From: Scytonema sp. UIC 10036
GTDB lineage: Bacteria; Cyanobacteriota; Cyanobacteriia; Cyanobacteriales; Nostocaceae
Direction of reading: 5' to 3'
NCBI RefSeq assembly: GCF_009725235.1
Contig: NZ_WJFC01000340.1
Location: 1-8,496 of the forward strand
DNA length: 8,496 bases
Shown here: piece by piece, positions 1 to 8,189 of the stretch
Layout of the letters: every line of letters begins with the position of its first letter
Numbering within the stretch: the first letter of the stretch is position 1
The notes under the pieces: generated by a model
Databases searched by the model: none
Told to the model about the DNA's origin: nothing
Seen by the model: only the letters and a program-made list of their open reading frames with translations
Made by a program: the position numbers and the translations under genes

Positions 1-424
1 TTTCAATGGTTAATCCTTCGTGTGCAATTTCAAGGGTTTCGATCGCTACCTCGTTACCATCTGCTTTTAAATCGCTAGACTGCATTTTCACAGGGAAAGC
101 ATTTTTAACTTTCCAGGTAACGGCAGGATCGCCGTTCTCATTTAAAAGAGAAATCGTGATGGATCTTCTCTCAACCGTATTGAGCTGTACAGACTGGAAC
201 CACTCGAAAAATTCATTATCGCCCTGGAAAGTCCCTCTTTTTAAGGTGATATTACTGAAGGTTTTCAAGCCAGGCTTTTTCGTTTTGCTGAAATCAGGGC
301 TTGCTCCGTGTCTGTATTCAATCACAGCCGTTTCCAGGTTCATTCCGGATGCTTCTGTGAATCCTAATTTTGTTCCGCCCCAATCTACTTCAAAGGCAAA
401 CTTTACTAATGGATATGTACTCAT
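1..424 (-). CDS. Contractile tail tube protein (T4 gp19-like / Afp1-Pvc1-like), 3' end cut by window edge
   Basis: The reading frame is intact from ATG at 424-422 to the window edge, giving 141 residues that begin MSTYPLVKFAFEVDWGG. It matches the tail tube family of T4 gp19 and Afp1/Pvc1 in overall pattern: a short N-terminal strand, the GFTEASGMNLETAVIEYRHG segment (about residues 21-40), the KKPGLKTFSNITLKRG segment (about 48-63), an FFEWFQSV helix, and a C-terminal strand region (ISLLNENGDPAVTWKVKNAFP). Family members are about 145-155 residues long, so only a few residues are missing. The protein polymerises into stacked rings that form the inner tube expelled when the sheath contracts. 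It lies 38 bp after the stop of a sheath gene on the same strand, the usual sheath-tube neighbourhood. The in-frame GTG/ATG options further upstream lack family resemblance, so I chose the MSTY start. Family assignment is firm. Whether the particle is an eCIS or a phage tail is inferred from the neighbours. Confidence 0.93.
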   Translation of the reverse strand, partial: MSTYPLVKFAFEVDWGGTKLGFTEASGMNLETAVIEYRHGASPDFSKTKKPGLKTFSNITLKRGTFQGDNEFFEWFQSVQLNTVERRSITISLLNENGDPAVTWKVKNAFPVKMQSSDLKADGNEVAIETLEIAHEGLTIE

Positions 425-462
425 AATTGTATGTTTGTTTTAATTGTTATTTAGTTTAATTT

Positions 463-675
463 TTAGGCATCTTGTAATTTGTGAGAAAAACGAAGCACGA
501 TGAATTCAGCCGGACGTACCGATGCCATACCGATCTCGATATTCATTCTTCCTTCCAGGATATCCTGTGCAGACATGGTTTTGTTTAGTCCTACGCTTAC
601 GTAATAGGCTTCTTCAGGCTTGCTTCCTGCCAAAGCGCCGTCCTGCCACTGCTGGTTCAGGAAGTTTTCGATCAT
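463..675 (-). CDS. Intact C-terminal segment of tail sheath protein 1
   Basis: This is the cleanly readable 70-codon end of the downstream sheath gene, with its stop at 465-463. It carries the most conserved part of the sheath family: MIENFLNQQWQDGALAG, then KPEEAYYVSVGLNKTMSAQD, then the closing RPAEFIVLRFSHKLQDA. In sheath structures this C-terminal domain packs against the inner tube and exchanges strands with neighbouring subunits. The ATG at 675 is an internal methionine, not the true start: the family continues upstream, and the matching sequence is found there in other frames (an ANTW motif, WGART, and others). Read it as the end of the broken gene listed at 463-2252 rather than as a separate small gene. 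Confidence 0.9.
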   Translation of the reverse strand: MIENFLNQQWQDGALAGSKPEEAYYVSVGLNKTMSAQDILEGRMNIEIGMASVRPAEFIVLRFSHKLQDA

Positions 676-2252
676 CGTCTGTAACGCCGATCCAGGTGTT
701 GGCCTATTGGGCTTCGAAAACGAAAACTTCTGTTGCTTTTTTCACAGCATTCTTCCCACCATGTTGAAGAAACGGCGTACGGAGAATGTATCTCCACCGT
801 TGCCTGTTTCCTCTAGTTCTTGCTCCCCAACCAAAGGTCCCTCTTTCGGTTAGGTTCTGATCGCGTTGTGGACTACCTGATGTTGGGTCTACGTTAAGCG
901 GCATCTTGCTGTCTCATCAGAAATCTTTTCTAATGGTGCTTCTACGAAATAAGGCCTACATTAGCAGGATGCCTTTTAAATACTCCGGCATGCTGTCGAC
1001 TTAGCATATACTCCTGCCATTGCACGAGGATGTAAGCTAATACGACCTGCTAGATTCAACAGCTTTTTTTAGCCTGGTTATAAAACTCTGAATTTTGTTA
1101 CTTGCAATTGTTTTTCTACCAAGACTTGCAATTCGAATAACCTGTAACTGACAACATCAGCTCATTATATCGTTAGCTCAGTATTGTTTTCAGTTAGGAT
1201 AATAAAAGCAGCATCCGTATTTTAAAGCCTGGATCAGTACCCTTTCTCAAAAAATAACATCATTACCAAGAACATCCATAAATAACGAAATCTGTCTTTC
1301 ATTAAGTTCCGCCTGATTTAAAAGCACTATTGCATATACCGAATAACAGGCAGCAATCTGCTGAATCTACACCTTGCAAAGGGCGATCCGCATAAGCTCG
1401 GCTTCTGTTTGCTGTGCTGTTGGCGGAATTAGGAAAGATTATTGTAAATATTCATGTACAGACATATATGCGCAATCAGCGTTCAGCACCTAGCGGGTAT
1501 TTACCAGCATTCCTGACAGCATTCTCGAACAGCTTTAGCAGCCTGGTTTTCTGTAACCTCACTAAGATATTCAGGGTTAGATAATGGGAGTAGGGCTCGA
1601 GTAACGTTTAGGCGTTAGGCCACTGCTATAACTGCTCTGAAGATTCTTCTTCATCCTCTCACAGGCTGAAACAATACGGCTGCTTATAAACATCGCTTGA
1701 CAGCTGCTTTGCTACGGAAAGCTAATAACCGCACCTTTTCTTTTCTGCCAAATCAGCGGCAGATTTCAGCGCAAGGCAGCAACTTCTAGCAGCAGCAAAG
1801 GAACCAAACGCTTGAAGATCCGGGGAAAACGATAAAGTTGGTGCTCTTTTTTAAGCAATTCGAGTAGCCATAACAATAAATTTCCATTACAGTTGTTATA
1901 TAGTTTCCAACGTTACCTGGTATCATAGTCTCTCCTACGGAAACGAATAACAGGGGTCCGCCGCCATTGCAAAATACATCTGCATGGCATAGTACATTTT
2001 AAAATACGTTACTTTCGTGTTTGCGTTGCAACGCCATCTTAAAGCTACGGCAAAACGTTTCCGGATGTGCCTTTCGAAAAGCTGTCTCGAATCCAACATT
2101 AGAAGTGATTTCGTTGGCTTATGTCTTTCTTGGGCCCTTCGACAGATATCCTTAAAAGCATGGAATGGCCGTTTCAAACTTTGCGCTACGGAAGCCGGAA
2201 ATTTTTCCATAGCTCCTCTCACTAAACTCCAGGGGTTTGTAATTCTTGGTTA
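463..2252 (-). pseudogene. Tail sheath protein 1 (contractile injection system), frame-disrupted over most of its length
   Basis: Recognisable sheath blocks occur in correct order on the minus strand but in different frames. Near 2245-2150 there is an N-terminal NYK-(T)PG-V segment, then FPASVAQ and ETAIP. At 1996-1953 is the hallmark YYAMQMYFANGGGP, with one base missing in the Ala-Asn codons. Around 1860-1740 are LLKKEHQ and a FPDLQA-like segment. At about 1030-940 is AMAGVYA. At 904-704 are LNVDPTSG, WGART and VKKATEVFVFE, followed by ANTW in a different frame. The C-terminus at 675-463 is intact. The span of about 1.79 kb would encode roughly 595 residues, a normal size for Afp2-4/Pvc2-4-like sheaths. 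The true start codon is not visible and should lie near 2252. The product would form the contractile outer sheath. Because motifs survive despite many indels, I suspect sequencing error rather than gene decay. The 1050-1930 part is the least readable. Confidence 0.82.
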
Positions 2253-2337
2253 AAATTTTAAATTAAGATTAATTATGACCTCGAAGAGCGCGACAAACTT
2301 CGAATATTTTGTTTGTTGATTTATCTATTTGCGCACA

Positions 2338-4163
2338 CTGTTCTAATTGTTGTGCGAGACAATTCAGACGATAAATTCTGCGAAACGTACTAAATGCTTT
2401 TTGTACCGGGTAACATTCATTGGGTTTTTGGTTAAGAATATCGCCGGATACTTTCACGTTGATACGCCTTCTTTTGAATTGCCTTCCGCCAAATTTCCAC
2501 CATCAATCATTGCTGGTTATAAGGAAATTTTCTATCATTGCTTCTGCACGCTAGCCAGGTTTGGGAAAATTGGGTTCAATTGAATGAATTTTCCGTCAGT
2601 TAAAGCTGCTGCTTATTGATAGTTTAAAATCATGTCGAAGTAGCGGCGTACGGTGATGTATTTCCAAATATTTTTCTTCATCCATCCTTCGGTTTTTTCT
2701 CTGGCATCTATCCGTTCTCGTCCCCAACCAACGTTCTTTTCCGGCGGAAGGTTCTTGAATGGCTATTACAATCCTGCAATCATTCACATTCATATCAGAT
2801 TTGTCTAGATCCGAAAGCTTTTTCCGTAGGGCTACCACATAATGCAGCTTACATTGTGGCAGGCGGCTTTCCAGGCTCCTCTTGTGTCTGTCTATTCTGC
2901 CAATATACTCCTGCTACGTGAGTTGGAGGCAAAACAACTTTTAATGATGAAATTTCTTTTTTATATTCTGATTGTACAGAGCGAGTTGGAATGATTGTAA
3001 GCTTTTCAGGTTTTCCCGTCTTGCAGCCCCTGCTTCATCTTTACAGCAAGAATTGCGTCTCTTAATGCATCAAATTCCCACTGAAAACAGGAGTTTCTGC
3101 TTCCAATCCTCCGGATTTACAAAAATTGTCTATTGTACCCCGGTTCATAGATGGCTTCCAGAACGGCTTTTGATTCTGCATAGCATTGCACCAAAAGGTG
3201 CTTTTGCATCTAAAGGAAATGCCCGGAAGCTTCATCTGCTGTTCATGGAATTCTGTCTGCAATAGCTATTGCCTGCCTTAGATAAATCGGCTAACACATA
3301 AGCACTCTACGGGACTCAAAAAATTAACAATTTCAGCTACTTTGCCAAATAGCTTTAATTCTCCTAAAAGCCTGGTAATTTCATCGGCATAAAAAAATAG
3401 CGCTGGCCTGCACTTTATTTTGTAAAACCGGCCAATGAAGAATAGGAATGTAACGGTTTCATCAAAATTATAATTTAAGATCGTTGGATTAAATGAGGCG
3501 AATAAGTAGCATCGCACAGCTATGGGTGAGTAAGCGCTACATTTTCTCTAAAATTGAGCAACTGCGGTATTATGGATTAATTGGAATTTAGTCACAAATT
3601 CCGTAAACGTAATCTCTATGCAGAAACCCGTGAATTAGCTGCTAGATCTCAATTTAGCAAATTGTACTGATTATAAAGCGTTATAAAAATCGGCTTCCGG
3701 CAGCGAAACGGCATCGGCGGAAAGCATGATAAGGATGGTATTCTTCTGAACTGATTAATCTTGTTCAGACCTGTACTAAAGTGGGAAAGTTCAAACCTAT
3801 TCCGGCCTTGTATTAATTTCCTGCTCGAAAAAATACTGACAAGGTCCCGCCTCCATTAGCAAAATACATCTGAAGCGAGATTAATACATTAAAATGTGCA
3901 TCCGGGAGCATAATTTCGATCTCTTTTTATTTTTCTTTATCTCTGAGTGTGATGATTACTTTCTCTTTTTTGGCTTTTCCAAGTGCTTTTTCGATATTCC
4001 ATAAGAGAGCTGAATGCTCAACTGTTCTGTGATGTTCTTCAGGGGTAAAGCTCGGCTATATCCAAGACAATATCCGGAATGGCCGACGAATCAATAATGA
4101 AATGAATGAGGAAGCTTTAGAAATTCTTCAACTGGAAACACCTGGTGTTGTCGGATTTTGCAT
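2338..4163 (-). pseudogene. Tail sheath protein 2 (contractile injection system), frame-disrupted
   Basis: This second sheath gene lies directly upstream of sheath 1. The ATG at 4163-4161 opens MQNPTTPGV, the typical sheath N-terminus. Further blocks, in order and in changing frames, are KVIITLRDKEK (about 3970-3935), a LQMYFANGGG block (about 3875-3846), GLNKI (about 3760), a LIMLSADAVSLPEADFY-like block (about 3740-3685), VVLPPT-VAGVYWQN (about 2940-2890), DMNVND (about 2785), GKN-V-WG (about 2725), WKYITVRRYFDM (2666-2631), LTDGKFIQ (about 2605-2580), and NPMNVTRYKK followed by FAEFIV (about 2430-2365). The last block corresponds to the C-terminal AEFIVLxxSH of the family. The span is about 1.8 kb, or about 605 residues, again normal. 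The exact stop is uncertain and is probably near 2343. It differs clearly from sheath 1 at matching positions, so the two are paralogues, not an assembly duplication. Function as an outer sheath subunit is inferred from family. Confidence 0.8.
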
Positions 4164-4180
4164 GTTTAAAAATTAAGTTA

Positions 4181-4188
4181 CAAAGTTA
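4181..4188 (-). promoter_or_regulatory. Candidate internal promoter -7 box before sheath 2
   Basis: The minus strand reads TAACTTTG, an exact fit to the TAnnTTTG -7 element of Bacteroidota sigma-A promoters, 17 bp before the ATG of sheath 2. No convincing TTTG or TTG element is seen about 19 bp further upstream, and the implied leader would be only about 10 nt, so this may be chance in AT-rich DNA. Confidence 0.25.
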
Positions 4189-4329
4189 TTGTTTTTAGGG
4201 TAGTTTTTTCATCTAATTATCTGGCATTATTCATGCTTTTAATTTTTACAAAGGCCACACAATTTTTAAATAATAACTTATTGGACATGATGATTAGTAC
4301 TATCTTTAATGCTTTAACAATCATATCAT

Positions 4330-4915
4330 AATTAAAATTAATATTCGTTTCTCCTGTGTGCTTTCAATTTTCACCAACGCTTATTTTATATAAGGCAGAT
4401 GCAATTACTTGCCCGCCTAATAATCCCCCAGATATAGCTCAGCTGTTCAAAACGGATTGAATGCAGCTCAATCCTGAAACTGAAAGTTTTTATATGCATT
4501 GAGAATCTAATATTCCGATCACGGTGTTAGGTCTGTATAAATATTTACGATAACTTTTGCGATTATTCAGATAAAGATTGTATCATAGCGATACGGTTGG
4601 CAGCAATCATTCAGTATAAGTTCAAATAAGCAGGGCGGAGTTTTTTGCTTTACATCATACAAAAGAGGATTTCACTCACCGTAAGTTTGTATGTACTCAC
4701 GATCGTTTTTTTAAAGGTTGATTCTTACTTTCAAGTTCAACGATGTAACTTAACTTACTGGTAATCGTGTAAGGCAATGATGGTTTCGTCTTCATGTTTG
4801 CTAGTGATCGTCAACCCACAGCAATATCGCCAACTCGCAGTCCGTCTTTAAGGCCGTTTTCCGGAAATTAGCTTATTTTTTAAAAGTTGTGTCTAATATC
4901 ACTTCTTTAATTATA
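4330..4915 (-). pseudogene. DUF4255 (Pvc16 N-terminal domain)-like protein, frame-disrupted
   Basis: Minus-strand segments in shifting frames together resemble DUF4255 proteins. The N-terminal IKEVILDTTFKK is near 4910-4875. LKDGLRVGDIAVG is at 4852-4815, and an IVELE piece is near 4740. A T(F/L)K-REYIQTYG-like segment is at about 4730-4685, KQKTPPCLFEL is at 4651-4619, and a VIGILDSQ-like piece is near 4530. The segment ending GGQVIASALYKIS is at 4417-4379. The order fits the family pattern: an N-terminal helix, a linker with a TLKN-like segment, PPxYLNLYxLF, a VIxFFQ helix, then W-G-LGGxxxPSxLYKVR. The span allows about 190 residues, close to the family norm. Such proteins are conserved in eCIS loci next to sheath genes and are associated with tail completion. 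The start codon is not preserved, but MIKEV near 4913 would be expected. The assignment rests on order and context with short motifs, so confidence is moderate. Confidence 0.6.
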
Positions 4916-4939
4916 AATTTTGGCTCTTTAATTATGATG

Positions 4940-4947
4940 CAAACATA
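4940..4947 (-). promoter_or_regulatory. Probable promoter -7 box for the sheath/tube operon
   Basis: The minus strand reads TATGTTTG, an exact match to the Bacteroidota -7 consensus TAnnTTTG. It lies about 25 bp upstream of the expected start of the DUF4255-like gene. This is the right position and orientation to drive the whole minus-strand operon. A TTG occurs 24 bp further upstream and a T-rich tract sits closer, so the -33 element is weak or distorted by indels. Inferred from sequence only. Confidence 0.45.
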
Positions 4948-4949
4948 CC

Positions 4950-5430
4950 AATCACAGTTCGCTTAAAAGCACAATATTTTTGAGGGTCAAACCTGTTTCT
5001 GCCCATTAAATATATTTTTTGATTTTAAAAAATACGCATTTTTTAAAGCATTAGATAATTAACTTCTTACATCTTTTAAATGTTGAAATAAATGATCTGA
5101 AATCCGCCATTGCTCTAAAATCCAGTTGAGGTGAAATTTTCTGATCTGAATTGATATTAGTTTCTTGAACGCAGAGCTCACGAAGATTTTTTTAAGATTT
5201 AGCTGTTTTTTTAGTTCACGAAGGTGTTTCACTGCTGCAAGAATTCACTGAGTTTGTGTTGAACAGGAATGAGTTTTGGGTGCTCTAAGGTTTCCTTTTT
5301 TACTGCAAAGACAGAACAGAATGCCTTCAGAATTAGCATGCTGAATTTCTTCTTTTAATTTTGAACCAATAATCTAATAAAACTTAAATCATATATATCA
5401 AAAAAATTTTGTTGGCAAGCGCAATGAAAT
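4950..5430. other. Gene-free spacer between minus-strand operon and plus-strand region
   Basis: No protein-like stretch is visible in any frame. The DNA is AT-rich with many homopolymer runs. A plus-strand TAATTTTG at 5356-5363 fits the TAnnTTTG box and could serve the downstream plus-strand coding region, but no upstream -33 element is visible. A short repeat-like stretch lies near 5168-5235 and is listed separately. Otherwise I see nothing in it. Confidence 0.5.
5168..5235 (+). repeat. Degenerate intergenic repeat-like stretch
   Basis: Two related pieces, AACGCAGAGCTCACGAAGA and AGTTCACGAAGG, flank a run of T residues. Strings of this type, like AACGCAAAGTTCGCAAAG, are familiar as dispersed intergenic repeats in Flavobacteriia. 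The style, though not the exact sequence, is like the tandem repeat at 7421-8110. There is only one partial copy here, so the call is tentative. Confidence 0.3.
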
Positions 5431-7376
5431 TCAGTTGGCCGGCCGATTCTCATGAACTGCGTTCCACAAATCGGCATGGGCGAATCAGGATGAGGAAGCT
5501 GTTTTTTCTCTTTGCGTGAAGAGATCTGCAATTGCGTGTCCGCCTAAAAAGTCAACAATTGCAACGCCATTGAAATGGATGATCCTGAAACCCTTGAAGT
5601 TGCAATGCCCGAAAGACGTTTCATTAAGAGGTATTGCGGAATGCAGGGCTGAACGCAAAACTCCAAAGACTCTAAGCTACAGTCTTGCCCGGCTGCGTTT
5701 GTCTGGGGTGGAGAATTTGACATGGAATAAAGTGTGTTAAAAGTTAAAATATTCCCATGCAATACATCTTTACAGTGAGCAGAATCATTTAATTCAGAAA
5801 GTTTTTTTTGAAACCATTACCGTCACAACAAGGATAAAAGCACTTATATAAAAGATGACACAACAGCTTTCTGGCTAATTGATGTTTTTCGGAAATCGAA
5901 AAGTACATTTAATGCGATGGAAGCGCAATGGCTGCGAACGCAAAATGCAAATTCTCTTCTGGAAAATGACTCTGGATTGTAAAAAGCAGTTCGTTGATAC
6001 TGAAATTAAAAGATAAATCACGAACGTTTTAAGGAAAAATTATCAGAAATAATAATTCTGAATAAGCAATCCGATGCAAGAACAGAACATCGTCCCCCCT
6101 CCTGGTCAAATATCAGAAAAATGCTGCAGACTTTTATCTTTTTGTTTCAGAAAACGGATTGTATGCCGTGATGTGGAATTCGGATTAAAAAAGTGTGAGC
6201 CACTACTGGAGTAACAGCTTATTCGACTAATATAATTTCTACGACGAGTTTCCGGAAAAATATATTTCCCATTTTGGAGAAGGCACCATGTTCAGGGCGA
6301 TGTCATTCATCAGCGTTGCGGTCATGAGCAGCTTGTTGAGCTCTGCCTGGCGTATTCTGGGAAGAAAACGAAGCATTAAAAATTCAGTTTTATTTAGACT
6401 GAGAATTCATATAATCTGCTCTACAAGTATGAACTATAATGAAGAGAGTATTGATCTGGCGTGCCTTGATTTTTAGAATCCTTGCAAAACATCAGACTCG
6501 CTTCGCAGACCTTTTTCCTCCGCGAATTTGTTCAGAACCGAATTTCAAAGAAATTTCAGGACAAAGCAGCCTTAAAAAAAGACAATAGCTTTAGTCCAAA
6601 ATTTTAACTTTTGTATTAAAGATGATGAAACGGCTGAAAATAGTTACAGACAGGTAGACAAGCAAATTTTAGGACATATTGAAATGTAAAGAGGTTAATA
6701 AGTAATATATTAAAATGTTGATAGCGTTTGAAAGATGTTGAAGGTTGTTTAAAGCTCAGTGAAAGCACTATAAAAAATAGTAAAACTATCTTGAAACACC
6801 GCAGAAAGCTTCAGAACATATTATTAAGAATCAGGAAAATTCATTTTTACATAAGGATCGGAATTCCGGATGAAGGACAGTACGTATCCTCCGCGAAGCG
6901 CGGGACTGGATCCTGATTACATCCTTCCTTTTCAAAACCTTTTTTTGAGCATTGTAATCTTGGATAAAGAGACACTGATCAAATCTACAGCGATCTCTCC
7001 TTGAAGTTGTGTGCCTATTTTTGCTCCATTAATTGCCTACAGGAATACAAATGCCTCTGGAACTGAATATGAGAAAAAGATATTTGAAAATTTGCTGCAA
7101 TATTCCCCATCAATCAAAGCATCGAAACAGACAATATTAAACTTTTCCGGATAGCATAAAGACTGATGGCCGGAAATGTGATAGAAAGACGTACTTTAGA
7201 GAGCTAGGAGCCGATGGAAAAACGAGTCGTCTCCAGTTCCATATATTCAAACACAGTGATTTCTTTCAAACACGTCCTGGGAAGCTTGTCGTTTCCGACC
7301 TGATTATACACTTACGGTGAAAGAACAAATCCAGGATATTCTAGCTGGACAGCTTGGATGGGAGTCTGGTTTGTAA
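5431..7376 (+). pseudogene. Frame-disrupted coding region(s) of unknown function
   Basis: Several plus-strand stretches look like genuine protein, interrupted by frame changes. They include DDPETLEVAMPERRFIKRY (about 5580-5640), YIKDDTTAFWLIDVFRKSK-TFNAMEAQWL (about 5845-5935), ADFYLFVSENGLYAVMWNSD (about 6127-6187), and RLASQTFFLREFVQNRISKK (within an open run of about 42 codons at 6475-6600). A 68-codon run at 6948-7151 has a single stop and includes VILDKETLIKS and EYEKKIFENLLQYSPSIK. A run from 7195 includes FRELGADGK and RLQFHIFKH, and LTVKEQIQDILAGQLGW ends at TAA 7374-7376. The opposite strand reads less like protein. The region could be one long gene of about 640 residues or two or more genes. 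I do not recognise a family, and no catalytic motif, signal peptide or membrane segment is evident. It is divergent from the injection system operon, so a functional link is possible but unproven. A possible start is ATG near 5424, but none is well supported. Confidence 0.5.
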
Positions 7377-7461
7377 AATTACCTTGCAAGGACAAATTTA
7401 TGTTGGTTGCAATTTGGTAATTTATGTGTTTAAGAAGGCTTTGACTTTTGTGATTGAAACG

Positions 7462-7680
7462 TTTAACCACAGATTGACACAAATTTTCACAGAAACATTA
7501 ACACATCAGCACAAAAGAATTTTTTTTGATTAATGTCTTGAAAATATTTTTAGACATATTAGAAAATCAAAGATTTTTAAAACTTATGTTGTTCTGAAAT
7601 ACGCATTAAAGCTTTATTCTGGATCTAATTGGTTATGAGCTTATGTGTTAAAAAGCTTTCCTTTTTGTGGTTAAAAATTA
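7462..7680 (+). repeat. Tandem repeat unit 1
   Basis: This is the first full unit and the most divergent of the three. Its opening reads AACCACAGATTGACACAAAT rather than the CCACGGATGACGC form, and the AGTCACAGAG element is replaced by a CAGCACAAAAG variant. The internal blocks TTGATTAATG, CTTGAAAATATTTTTAGACA and GTTCTGAAATACGC align well with the other units. Confidence 0.8.
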
Positions 7681-7899
7681 AAAGCCACGGAGTGCGACGC
7701 AAAGATTTTCACAGAAACGTTTAAATACATTGCAGTCACAGAGATTTTTTGATTTAATGCTTGAAATATTTAGAACATATTAGAAAAAATCAAAGATTTA
7801 AACTTATGTGTTCTGAAATACGCGCTAAAGCCTTTATTCTTGAATCTAATGTGTACTGATATGTTCTAAAAAACTTTGACCCTTTTGTGTGAAAAATTA
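7681..7899 (+). repeat. Tandem repeat unit 2
   Basis: The second unit has exactly the same length as unit 1 (219 bp). It shares ATTTTCACAGAAACGTTTAA and AGTCACAGAGATTTTTTGAT with unit 3 almost perfectly, and ends ACTTTGACCCTTTTGTG followed by an A-rich tail and TTA. Confidence 0.82.
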
Positions 7900-8110
7900 A
7901 CCACGGATGACGCAGATTGTCACAGAAACGTTTAATGACATGAGTCACAGAGAATTTTTTGATTAATCTTGAAATATTTTTAGAACTATTTAGAAAAAAA
8001 CAAAGATTTTTTAAAATTTTGGGTTCTGAAATACGCATAAGCTTGTATTCTTTGAATCTAAATGTGACTATATTGTTTAAATGCTTTGACCCTTGTGTGA
8101 TTACATGTTA
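7900..8110 (+). repeat. Tandem repeat unit 3
   Basis: The third unit is about 211 bp. It opens ACCACGGATGACGCAGATTG and ends CTTTGACCCTTGTGTGATTA. It is slightly shorter than units 1 and 2, mostly through lost bases in homopolymers. The array stops here; the following bases to 8189 do not continue the unit. Confidence 0.82.
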
Positions 8111-8189
8111 AACAGAACTTTTTTTATAATGCAGAATAGGGTTAAAAGGAAAATAGCGAATATTCCGTTTAATTCTTAAATTAGTCTTC

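Larger units (their letters stand above)
7421..8110 (+). repeat. Tandem repeat array, three units of about 211-219 bp plus a partial unit
   Basis: The complete units are 7462-7680, 7681-7899 and 7900-8110. A partial copy of the unit end precedes them at 7421-7461. Each unit has the same internal order: an AACCACGGATGACGCAGATT-like opening, TTTTCACAGAAACGTTTAA, AGTCACAGAGATTTTTTGAT, CTTGAAATATTTTTAGA, CAAAGATTTTTAAAACTTA, GTTCTGAAATACGC, TTTATTCTTGAATCTAATGTG, then GCTTTGACCCTTTTGTG. Units differ mainly by single-base insertions or deletions in homopolymers and a few substitutions. No protein-like frame is conserved between units, so it is a non-coding array. It sits between the end of a plus-strand gene and the next plus-strand gene. 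The opening resembles the CCACAGATTnnCACAGATT type of intergenic repeat seen in Flavobacteriia. Confidence 0.88.

Noticed and set aside
6..443. A 145-codon open frame on the plus strand
   Set aside because: It is the antisense shadow of the well-supported tail tube gene on the minus strand.
1935..2222. A 95-codon minus-strand open frame starting MRGAMEKFPASVAQ
   Set aside because: It is not an independent gene. It is a piece of sheath 1 that slips between frames; the correct frame before its end gives MYFANGGG instead of the MYFAMAADP it reads.
463..4163. Diversity-generating retroelement or programmed frameshifting in the sheath genes
   Set aside because: Frame breaks are scattered without a repeated template/variable pair or slippery-site pattern, and they also affect non-coding repeats, so error or decay explains them better.
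1..4950. Prophage tail module
   Set aside because: Two distinct sheath genes together with a DUF4255-like gene fit an eCIS better. No capsid, portal, terminase or integrase sequence is visible, although the left side is not seen.
6288..6476. A plus-strand 62-codon frame starting MFRAMSFISVAVMSS
   Set aside because: The hydrophobic start looks like a signal or membrane segment, but it lies in the middle of a frame-broken coding region and its low-complexity Ser/Val content is typical of an off-frame reading.
7790..8038. A minus-strand 82-codon frame across the repeats
   Set aside because: It crosses two tandem repeat units without being conserved in the third, so it is a chance open frame in non-coding repeat DNA.
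7421..8110. CRISPR array
   Set aside because: Units are about 219 bp and repeated over their whole length, with no short repeat and unique spacer pattern and no cas genes.
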